From contig NW_027473610.1 of assembly GCF_050947335.1 (NCBI RefSeq), positions 124,001-188,000 of the forward strand: a stretch of DNA of 64,000 nucleotides. The letters run 5' to 3'. A program made the position numbers and the translations under genes. The DNA is from Megachile rotundata. Lineage: Eukaryota > Arthropoda > Insecta > Hymenoptera > Megachilidae. Positions 1 to 9,326 of this stretch are shown here, piece by piece. Each line of letters opens with the position of its first letter. Positions within the stretch are counted from its first letter, which is position 1. The notes beneath the pieces were generated by a model. That model made no database searches and was not told the origin of the DNA. It was given only the letters and a program-made list of their open reading frames with translations.

Positions 1-141
1 TCAGCCTCTAATTCGCACATATCCGCTGTAATTCGACTCTGTACTATCTAGTTATGTTAAGTTATCCTATCTGAGCACAATCCAACACCACAATGAACAA
101 TTTTGCTCGTTTTGCACGAATTATGTTCATTTTCGCACGAT
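1..141 (+). repeat. Type monomer, 141 bp
   Basis: This first complete monomer is close to the majority sequence of the array. Composition of the majority form is about 38% GC with C well above G on this strand (35 C, 19 G). It has seven CpG where about 4.7 are expected. Most of the monomer is strongly conserved between copies, notably the blocks around GAGCACAATTC and CACCACAATGAACAA. Variation is concentrated at roughly positions 62-71 (alleles such as TATCCTATCT, TATCGTAACT, CATCGTAACT, TACCACAACT, TAACCTATCT) and at the pentamer 105-109 (GCTCG and many alternatives). The length is a multiple of three, but every frame of the majority sequence contains a stop. Confidence 0.97.
105..121 (-). 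other. CENP-B-box-like site, common 8/9 allele
   Basis: On the minus strand the monomer reads ATTCGTGCAAAACGAGC. Against the core of the CENP-B box (nTTCGnnnnAnnCGGGn, the bases required for CENP-B binding in mammals) it matches TTCG, A, C, G and the last G, with one mismatch (A for the third G of CGGG position 15). This is the majority allele across the array. The extra subunit of 161-bp monomers, and some 141-bp monomers such as 1233-1249, carry ATTCGTTCAAAACGAGC, also 8/9 of the core and 12/17 of the full consensus. The match is seen in sequence; binding is inference. Confidence 0.5.
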
Positions 142-184
142 TCAGCCTCTAATTCGCACATATCCGCTGTAATTCGACTCTGTA
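105..184 (+). repeat. Degenerate 20-bp subrepeats inside the monomer
   Basis: Four successive 20-bp blocks (105-124, 125-144, 145-164, 165-184, crossing the monomer junction at 142) resemble one another. The first two share GCTC-TTTT-GCACGA with one slipped base. The second and third share an imperfect CTC-TTCGCAC core. The third and fourth share CT-TAATTCG. Since 141 is seven times 20 plus one, the monomer may have grown from an ancestral 20-bp unit. The 161-bp variant supports this because it differs by exactly one more such unit. The remaining three blocks are too degenerate to assign by eye. Confidence 0.6.
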
Positions 185-2960
185 CCATCTAGTTATGTTA
201 AGCTATCCTATCTGAGCACAATTCAACACCACATTGAACAATTTTGCTCGTTTTGCACGAATTATGCTCATTTTCGCACGATTCAGCCTCTAATTCGCAC
301 ATATCCGCTGTAATTCGACTCTGTACTATCTAGTCATGTTAAGTTATCGTAACTGAGCACAATGCAACACCACAATGAACAATTTTGCTGGTTTTGAACG
401 AATTATGCTCATTTTCGCACGATTCAGCCTCTAATTCGCACATATCCGCTGTAATTCGACTCTGTACTATCTAGTCATGTTAAGTTATCGTAACTGAGCA
501 CAATTCAACACCACAATGTACAATTTTGATCGTTTTGAACGAATTATGCTCATTTTCGCACGATTCAGCCTCTAATTCGCACATATCCGCTGTAATTCGA
601 CTCTGTACTATCTAGTCATGTTAAGTTATCGTAACTGAGCACAATTCAGCACCGCAATGAACAATTTTGCTGGTTTTGGACGAATTATGCTCATTTTCGC
701 ACGATTCAGCCTCTAATTCGCACATATCCGCTGTAATTCGACTCTGTACTATCTAGTCATGTTAAGTTATCGTAACTGAGCACAATTCAACACCACAATG
801 AACAATTTTGATCGTTTTGCACGAATTATGCTCATTTTCGCACGATTCAGACTCTAATTCGCACATATCCGCTGTAATTCGACTCTGTACTATCTAGTCA
901 TGTTAAGTTATCGAAACTGAGCACAATTCAGCACCACAATGAACAACTTTGCTTGTTTTGAACGAATTATGCTCATTTTCGCACGATTCAGCCTCTAATT
1001 CGTACATATACGCTGTAATTCGACTCTGTACTATCTAGTTATGTTAAGTTATCCTATCTGAGCACAATTCAACACCACAATGAACAATTATGCTCGTTTT
1101 GCACGAATTATGCTCATTTTCGCACGATTCAGCCTCTAATTCGCACATATCCGCTGTAATTCGACTCTGTACTATCTAGTTATGTTAAGTTATCCTATCT
1201 GAGCACAACTCAACACCACAATGAACAATTTTGCTCGTTTTGAACGAATTTTGCTCATTTTCGAACGATTCAGCCTCTAATTCGCACATATCCGCTGTAA
1301 TTCGACTCTGTACTATCTAGTCATGTTAAGTTATCGTAACTGAGCACAAATCAGCACCACAATGAACAATTTTGCTCGTTTTGAACGAATTTTGCTCATT
1401 TTCGAACGATTCAGCCTCTAATTCGCACATATCCGCTGTAATTCGACACTGTACTATCTAGTTATGTTAAGTTATCGTAACTGAGCACAATTCAACACCA
1501 CAATGAACAATTTTGATCGTTTTGAACGAATTATGCTCATTTTCGCACGATTCAGCCTCTAATTCGCACATATCCGCTGTAATTCGACTCTGTACTATCT
1601 AGTTATGTTAAGTTATCCTATCTGAGCACAATCCAACACCACAATGAACAATTTTGCTCGTTTTGCACGAATTATGTTCATTTTCGCACGATTCAGCCTC
1701 TAATTCGCACATATCCGCTGTAATTCGACTCTGTACCATCTAGTTATGTTAAGCTATCCTATCTGAGCACAATTCAACACCACATTGAACAATTTTGCTC
1801 GTTTTGCACGAATTATGCTCATTTTCGCACGATTCAGCCTCTAATTCGCACATATCCGCTGTAATTCGACTCTGTACTATCTAGTCATGTTAAGTTATCG
1901 TAACTGAGCACAATGCAACACCACAATGAACAATTTTGCTGGTTTTGAACGAATTATGCTCATTTTCGCACGATTCAGCCTCTAATTCGCACATATCCGC
2001 TGTAATTCGACTCTGTACCATCTAGTTATGTTCAGTTACCACAACTGAGCACAATTCGACACCACAATGAACAATTTTGCTCGTTTTGCACGAATTATGC
2101 TCATTTTCGCACGATTCAGCCTCTAATTCGCACATATCCGCTGTGATTCGACTCTGTACCATCTGGTTATGTTAAGTCATCGTAACTGCGCACAATTCAG
2201 CACCACAATGAACAACTCTGCTCGTTTTGAACGAATTATGCTCATTTTCGCACGATTCAGCCTCTAATTCGCACATATCCGCTGTAATTCAACTCTGTAC
2301 TATCTAGTTATGTTATGTTATCCTATCTGAGCACAATTCAACACCACAATGAACAATTTTGCTCGTTTTGCACGAATTTTGCTCGTTTTCGCACGATTCA
2401 GGATCTAATTCGCACATATTCGCTGTGATTCGACTCTGTACCATCTAGTTATGTTCAGTTACCACAACTGAGCACAATTCGACACCACAATGAACAATTT
2501 TGCTCGTTTTGCACGAATTATGCTCATTTTCGCACGATTCAGCCTCTAATTCGCACATATCCGCTGTGATTCGACTCTGTACCATCTAGTTATGTTAGGT
2601 CATCGTAACTGAGCACAATTCAGCACCACAATGAACAACTTTGCTTGTTTTGAACGAATTATGCTCATTTTTGCACGATTCAGCCTCTAATTCGCACATA
2701 TCCGCTGTGATCCGACTCTGTACTATCTAGTCATGTTAAGTTATCGTAACTGAGCACAATTCAACACCACAATGAACAATTTTGCTCGTTTTGAACGAAT
2801 TTGCTCATTTTCGAACGATTCAGCCTCTAATTCGCACATATCCGCTGTAATTCGACTCTGTACTATCTAGTTATGTTAAGTTACCACAACTGAGCACAAT
2901 TCGACACCACAATGAACAATTTTGCTCGTTTTGCACGAATTATGCTCATTTTCGCACGAT

Positions 2961-3121
2961 TCAGCCTCTAATTCGCACATATCCGCTGTGATTCGACTCT
3001 GTACTATCTAGTTATGTTAAGTCATCGTAACTGCGCACAATTCAACACCACAATGAGCAATTTTGCTCGTTTTGCACGAATTTTGCTCGTTTTGAACGAA
3101 TTTTGCTCATTTTCGAACGAT
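2961..3121 (+). repeat. 161-bp monomer variant (first of about 65)
   Basis: This monomer carries one additional 20-bp subunit, so GCTCGTTTTGCACGAATTTT is followed by a second copy ending GAACGAATTTT. I counted 65 such monomers. The extra unit lies near (kb): 3.09, 4.10, 4.54, 7.94, 9.50, 11.11, 11.69, 12.29, 12.72, 13.31, 14.65, 15.24, 15.82, 16.26, 17.61, 18.19, 18.78, 19.21, 19.81, 20.70, 21.42, 22.57, 24.71, 25.74, 26.46, 27.33, 27.77, 28.92, 30.21, 32.48, 32.93, 35.77, 36.22, 37.22, 39.07, 39.38, 40.38, 40.69, 41.55, 42.56, 43.00, 43.86, 44.46, 44.75, 45.62, 46.62, 47.06, 47.93, 48.23, 49.51, 49.68, 50.70, 50.99, 51.86, 52.86, 53.31, 54.17, 55.74, 56.18, 57.06, 58.20, 59.48, 61.06, 62.06, 63.91. 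Only four lie in the first 9.3 kb. Sub-alleles include GATCG (4.54, 22.57, 25.74), GAACAAAT (11.11, 14.65, 17.61, 20.70) and TGGTC (4.10, 12.29, 15.82, 18.78, 24.71). Confidence 0.95.
3061..3113 (+). other. Helically phased T-tracts in a 161-bp monomer
   Basis: Six TTTT runs begin at 3061, 3070, 3081, 3090, 3101 and 3110, so spacings alternate 9 and 11 and average 10 bp. Tracts repeated near the helical period are known to give intrinsic curvature. The 141-bp monomer has four positions in the same phase, one of them AATTA instead of TTTT. The phased tract spans the CENP-B-box-like sites. Curvature is inferred, not measured. Confidence 0.65.
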
Positions 3122-5557
3122 TCAGCCTCTAATTCGCACATATCCGCTGTAATTCGACTCTGTACTATCTAGTTATGTTAAGTTATCCTATCTGAGCACA
3201 TTTCGACACCACAATGAACAATTTTGCTGGTTTTGAACGAATTATGCTCATTTTCGCACGATTCAGCCTCTAATTCGCACATATCCGCTGTAATTCGACT
3301 CTGTACTATCTAGTCATGTTAAGTTATCGTAACTGAGCACAATTCAACACCACAATGAACAATTTTGCTGGTTTTGAACGAATTATGCTCATTTTCGCAC
3401 GATTCAGCCTCTAATTCGCACATATCCGCTGTAATTCGACTCTGTACTATCTAGTCATGTTAAGTTATCGTAACTGAGCACAATTCAACACCACAATGTA
3501 CAATTTTGATCGTTTTGAACGAATTATGCTCATTTTCGCACGATTCAGCCTCTAATTCGCACATATCCGCTGTAATTCGACTCTGTACTATCTAGTCATG
3601 TTAAGTTATCGTAACTGAGCACAATTCAACACCACAATGAACAATTTTGATCGTTTTGCACGAATTATGCTCATTTTCGCACGATTCAGCCTCTAATTCG
3701 CACATATCCGCTGTAATTCGACTCTGTACTATCTAGTCATGTTAAGTCATCGTAACTGAGCACAATTCAGCACCACAATGAACAACTTTGCTTGTTTTGC
3801 ACGAATTATGCTCATTTTCGCACGATTCAGCCTCTAATTCGTACATATCCGCTGTAATTCGACTCTGTACTATCTAGTTATGTTAAGTTATCCTATCTGA
3901 TCACAATTCAACACCACAATGAACAATTATGCTTGTTTTGCACGAATTATGCTCATTTTCGCACGATTCAGCCTCTAATTCGCACATATCCGCTGTAATT
4001 CGACTCTGTACTATCTGGTTATGTTAAGTTATCCTATCTGAGAACAATTCAACACCACAATGAACAGTTTTGCTCGTTTTGCACGAATTTTGCTCGTTTT
4101 GAACGAATTTTGGTCATTTTCGAACGATTCAGCCTCTAATTCGCACATATCCGCTGTAATTCGACTCTGTACTATCTAGTTATGTTATGTTATCCTATCT
4201 GAGCACAATTCAACACCACAGTGTACAATTTTGCTCGTTTTGCAAGAATTATGCTCATTTTCGCACGATTCAGCCTCTAATTCGCACATATCCGCTTTGA
4301 TTCGACTCTGTACCATCTAGTTATGTTAAGTCATCGTAACTGAGCACAATTCAGCACCACAATGAACAACTTTGCTCGTTTTGAACGAATTATGCTCATT
4401 TTCGCACGATTCAGCCTCTAATTCGCACATATCCGCTGTAATTCAACTCTGTACTATCTAGTTATGTTATGTTATCCTATCTGAGCACAATTCCACACCA
4501 CAATGAACAATTTTGCTCGTTTTGCACGAATTTTGATCGTTTTGAACGAATTTTGCTCATTTTCGCACGATTCAGCCTCTAATTCGCACATATCCGCTGT
4601 AATTCGACTCTGTACTATGTAGTAATGTTAAGTTATCCTCTCTGAGCACAATTCAACACCACAATGAACAGTTTTGCTCGTTTTGCACGAATTATGCTCA
4701 TTTTCGCACGATTCAGGATCTAATCGCACATATTCGCTGTGATTCGACTCTGTACCATCTAGTTATGTTCAGTTACCACAACTGAGCACAATTCGACACC
4801 ACAATGAACAATTTTGCTCGTTTTGCACGAATTATGCTCTTTTTCGCACGATTCAGCCTCTAATTCGCACATATCCGCTGTAATTCGACTCTGTACTATC
4901 TAGTCATGTTAAGTTATCGAAACTGAGCACAATTCAGCACCACAATGAACAACTTTGCTTGTTTTGAACGAATTATGCTCATTTTCGCACGATTCAGCCT
5001 CTAATTCGTACATATTCGCTGTAATTCGACTCTGTACTATCTAGTTATGTTAAGTTATCCTATCTGAGCACAATTCAACACCACAATGAACAATTATGCT
5101 CGTTTTGCACGAATTATGCTCATTTTCGCACGATTCAGCCTCTAATTCGCACATATCCGCTGTAATTCGACTCTGTACTATCTAGTTATGTTAAGTTATC
5201 CTATCTGAGCACAACTCAACACCACAATGAACAATTTTGCTCGTTTTGAACGAATTTTGCTCATTTTCGAACGATTCAGCCTCTAATTCGCACATATCCG
5301 CTGTAATTCGACTCTGTACTATCTAGTCATGTTAAGTTATCGTAACTGAGCACAAATCAGCACCACAATGAACAATTTTGCTGGTTTTGAACGAATTATG
5401 CTCATTTTCGAACGATTCAGCCTCTAATTCGCACATATCCGCTGTAATTCGACTCTGTACTATCTAGTTATGTTAAGTTATCGTAACTGAGCACAATTCA
5501 ACACCACAATGAACAATTTTGATCGTTTTGAACGAATTATGCTCATTTTCGCACGAT

Positions 5558-6263
5558 TCAGCCTCTAATTCGCACATATCCGCTGTAATTCGACTCTGTA
5601 CTATCTAGTTATGTTAAGTTATCCTATCTGAGCACAATCCAACACCACAATGAACAATTTTGCTCGTTTTGCACGAATTATGTTCATTTTCGCACGATTC
5701 AGCCTCTAATTCGCACATATCCGCTGTAATTCGACTCTGTACCATCTAGTTATGTTAAGCTATCCTATCTGAGCACAATTCAACACCACATTGAACAATT
5801 TTGCTCGTTTTGCACGAATTATGCTCATTTTCGCACGATTCAGCCTCTAATTCGCACATATCCGCTGTAATTCGACTCTGTACTATCTAGTCATGTTAAG
5901 TTATCGTAACTGAGCACAATGCAACACCACAATGAACAATTTTGCTGGTTTTGAACGAATTATGCTCATTTTCGCACGATTCAGCCTCTAATTCGCACAT
6001 ATCCGCTGTAATTCGACTCTGTACTATCTAGTCATGTTAAGTTATCGTAACTGAGCACAATTCAACACCACAATGTACAATTTTGATCGTTTTGAACGAA
6101 TTATGCTCATTTTCGCACGATTCAGCCTCTAATTCGCACATATCCGCTGTAATTCGACTCTGTACTATCTAGTCATGTTATGTTATCGTAACTGAGCACA
6201 ATTCAGCACCGCAATGAACAATTTTGCAAGGTTTTGGACGAATTATGCACATTTTCGCACGAT
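5558..6263 (+). repeat. Five-monomer cassette, copy 2
   Basis: Same five-monomer order as 1-705. Its last monomer has an extra base and additional changes (TATGTTATCG, GCAAGGTTTTGGACG, TGCACATTTT), giving a 142-bp unit. After it the array changes to a different monomer mix. Confidence 0.92.
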
Positions 6264-9200
6264 TCAGCCTCTAATTCGTACATATCCGCTGTAATTCGAC
6301 TCTGTACTATCTAGTTATGTTATGTTATCCTATCTGAGCACAATTCAACACCACAGTGTACAATTTTGCTCGTTTTGCAGGAATTATGCTCATTTTCGCA
6401 CGATTCAGACTCTAATTCGCACATATCCGCTTTGAATCGACTCTGTACCATCTAGTTATGTTAAGTTATCCTATCTGAGCACAATTCAGCACCACAATGA
6501 ACAACTTTGCCCGTTTTGCACGAATTATGCTCATTTTCGCACGATTCAGCCTCTAATTCGTACATATCCGCTGTAATTCGACTCTGTACTATCTAGTTAT
6601 GTTAAGTTATCCTATCTGAGCACAATTCAACACCACAATGAACAACTTTGCCCGTTTTGCACGAATTATGCTCATTTTCGCACGATTCAGACTCTAATTC
6701 GCACATATCCGCTTTGAGTCGACTCTGTACCATCTAGTTATGTTAAGTCATCGTAACTGAGCACAATTCAGCACCACAATGAACAACTTTGCTCGTTTTG
6801 CACGAATTATGCTCATTTTCGCACGATTCAGCATCTAATTCGCACATATTCGCTGTGATTAGACTCTGTACCATCTAGTTATGTTGAGTTACCACAACTG
6901 AGCACAATTCGACACCACAATGAACAATTTTGCTCGTTTTGCACGAATTATGCTCATTTTCGCACGATTCAGCCTCTAATTCGCACATATCCGCTGTGAT
7001 TCGACTCTGTACCATCTGGTTATGTTAAGTTATCGTAACTGAGCACAATTCAGCACCGCAATGAACAACTTTGCCCGTTTTGCACGAATTATGCTCATTT
7101 TCGCACGATTCAGCCTCTAATTCGTACATATCCGCTGTACTTCGACTCTGTACTATCTAGTTATGTTAAGTTATCGTAACTGAGCACAATTCGCCACCAC
7201 AATGAACAATTTTGCTCGTTTTGCACGAATTTTGCCCATTTTCGAACGATTTAGCCTCTAATTCGCACATATCCGCTGTAAATCGACTCTGTACTATCTA
7301 GTTATGTTAAGTTAACCTATCTGAGCACAATTCAACACCACAATGAACAATTTTGCTCGTTTTGCACGAATTATGCTCATTTTCGCACGATTCAGCCTCT
7401 AATTCGCACATATCCGCTGTGATTCGACTCTGTACCATCTAGTTATGTTAAGTCATCGTAACTGAGCACAATTCAGGACCACAATGAACAACTTTGCTCG
7501 TTTTGAACGAATTATGCTCATTTTCGCACGATTCAGCCTCTAATTCGCACATATCCGCTGTAATTCGACTCTGTACTATCTAGTTATGTTATGTTATCCT
7601 ATCTGAGCACAATTCAACACCACAGTGAACAGTTTTGCTCGTTTTGCAAGAATTATGCTCATTTTCGAACGATTCAGCCTCTAATTCGCACATATCCGCT
7701 GTAATTCGACTCTGTACTATCTAGTTATGTTAAGTTAACCTATCTGAGCACAATTCAACACCACAATGAACAATTTTGCTCGTTTTGCACGAATTATGCT
7801 CATTTTCGCACGATTCAGCATCTAATTCGCACATATCCGCTGTGATTCGACTCTGTACCATCTAGTTATGTTAAGTCATCGTAACTGAGCACAATTCAGG
7901 ACCACAATGAACAACTTTGCTCGTTTTGCACGAATTTTGCTCGTTTTGAACGAATTTTGCTCATTTTCGAACGATTCAGCCTCTAATTCGCACATATCCG
8001 CTGTAATTCGACTCTGTACTATCTAGTTATGTTATGTTATCCTATCTGAGCACAATTCAACACCACAGTGAACAATTTTGCTCGTTTTGCAAGAATTATG
8101 CTCATTTTCGAACGATTCAGCATCTAATTCGCACATATTCGCTGTGATTCGACTCTGTACCATCTAATTATGTTAAGTCATCGTAGCTGAGCACAATTCA
8201 GCGCCACAATGAACAACTTTGCTCGTTTTGAACTAATTATGCTCATTTTCGCACGATTCAGCCTGTAATTCGCACATATCAGCTGTGATTCGACTCTGTA
8301 CTATCTAGTTATGTTAAGTTATCCTATCTGAGCACAACTCAACACCACAATGAACAATTTTGCTCGTTTTGAACGAATTTTGCTCATTTTCGAACGATTC
8401 AGCCTCTAATTCGCACATATCCGCTGTAATTCGACTCTGTACTATCTAGTCATGTTAAGTTATCGTAACTGAGCACAATTCAACACCACAATGAACAATT
8501 TTGCTCGTTTTGAACGAATTTTGCTCATTTTCGAACGATTCAGTCTCTAATTCGCACATATCCGCTGTAATTCGACTCTGTACTATCTAGTTATGTTAAG
8601 TTATCCTATCTGAGCACAATTCGACACCACAATGAACAATTTTGCTGGTTTTGAACGAATTATGCTCATTTTCGCACGATTCAGCCTCTAATTCGCACAT
8701 GTCCGCTGTAGTTCAACTCCGTACTATCTAGTTATGTTAAGTTATCGTAACTGAGCACAATTCAACACCACAATGAACAATTTTGATCGTTTTGAACGAA
8801 TTATGCTCATTTTCGCACGATTCAGCCTCTAATTCGCACATATCCGCTGTAATTCGACTCTGTACTATCTAGTTATGTTATGTTATCCTATCTGAGCACA
8901 ATTCAACACCACAATGAACAACTTTGCCCGTTTTGCACGAATTATGCTCATTTTCGCACGATTCAGCCTCTAATTCGTACATATCCGCTGTAATTCGACT
9001 CTGTACTATCTAGTTATGTTAAGTTATCCTATCTGAGCACAATTCAACACCACAATGAACAACTTTGCCCGTTTTGCACGAATTATGCTCATTTTCGAAC
9101 GATTCAGCCTCTAATTCGCACATATCCGCTGTAATTCGACTCTGTACTATCTAGTTATGTTAAGTTAACCTATCTGAGCACAATTCAACACCACAATGAA

Positions 9201-9326
9201 CAATTTTGCTCGTTTTGCACGAATTATGCTCATTTTCGCACGATTCAGCCTCTAATTCGCACATATCCGCTGTGATTCGACTCTGTACCATCTAGTTATG
9301 TTAAGTCATCGTAACTGAGCACAATT
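6264..9326 (+). repeat. Mixed monomer region, 6.3-9.3 kb
   Basis: A transition region without a clear internal higher-order period. 6.30-7.06 kb is a diverged relative of 30.98-31.74 kb (offset 24,682), sharing GCAGGAATT and CCGCTTTGA marks but differing at sites such as GATTAGACTCTG against TTATTATACTCTG. 7.3-8.1 kb shares the CAGGACCAC and CAGTGAACAG...CAAGAATT marks with 26.6-27.4 and 31.8-32.5 kb. The first perfect CENP-B-box-like alleles appear here (6509, 6650, 7073, 8926, 9067). Confidence 0.85.
6509..6525 (-). other. CENP-B-box-like site, perfect 9/9 core allele (first of about 51)
   Basis: A T-to-C change on the plus strand (GCCCGTTTTGCACGAAT) gives ATTCGTGCAAAACGGGC on the minus strand, which satisfies every fixed base of nTTCGnnnnAnnCGGGn. 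Plus-strand start positions I found: 6509, 6650, 7073, 8926, 9067, 9933, 10807, 13726, 14318, 16682, 17274, 20221, 25263, 27909, 28191, 28473, 30768, 31191, 31332, 34052, 34475, 34616, 38344, 39654, 41688, 41829, 42111, 42835, 43137, 43419, 45754, 45895, 46177, 46901, 47203, 47485, 49962, 51996, 52137, 52419, 53143, 53445, 53727, 54733, 54874, 56023, 56325, 56607, 60051, 60192, 63195. All are preceded by AACTTT, so they descend from one event. Whether this genome has a CENP-B-like pogo-derived protein is unknown. Confidence 0.6.

Larger units (their letters stand above)
1..705 (+). repeat. Five-monomer cassette, copy 1
   Basis: Five consecutive monomers with private marks: ATCCAACACC with TTATGTTCAT; TAAGCTATCC with CATTGAAC; CAATGCAACACC with GCTGG; TGTACAATTTTGATCG; and CACCGCAATG with GGTTTTGGACG. 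The same order recurs at 5558-6263 and 23729-24433. Its first three monomers recur at 1552-1974, exactly 11 monomers (1551 bp) after this copy. Confidence 0.93.
706..5557 (+). repeat. Left-hand monomer family (CTAGTCATG type)
   Basis: About 34 monomers, many with CTAGTCATGTTAAG, GATCG or GCTGG alleles. They include the three-monomer cassette at 1552-1974, three 161-bp monomers (starting 2961, 3968, 4411) and 140-bp monomers at 2680 and 4713 (one base lost from the T-run, and TAATCGC for TAATTCGC). There is no perfect CENP-B-like core in this stretch. Several parts reappear between 21 and 24 kb in the same order with monomers removed or added. Confidence 0.9.

Noticed and set aside
64..76. Small dyad AGTTATCGTAACT in the TATCGTAACT alleles as a protein site or terminator hairpin
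   Set aside because: The stem is only 5 bp, it is absent from the majority allele (TATCCTATCT), and there is no transcription unit. It is not supported as a functional site.
125..150. Second CENP-B-box-like match on the plus strand (TTTCGCACGATTCAGCC)
   Set aside because: It matches only 7 of 9 core bases, and the common TTCGAACG alleles do not improve it. It is within what chance would give in a monomer of this size.
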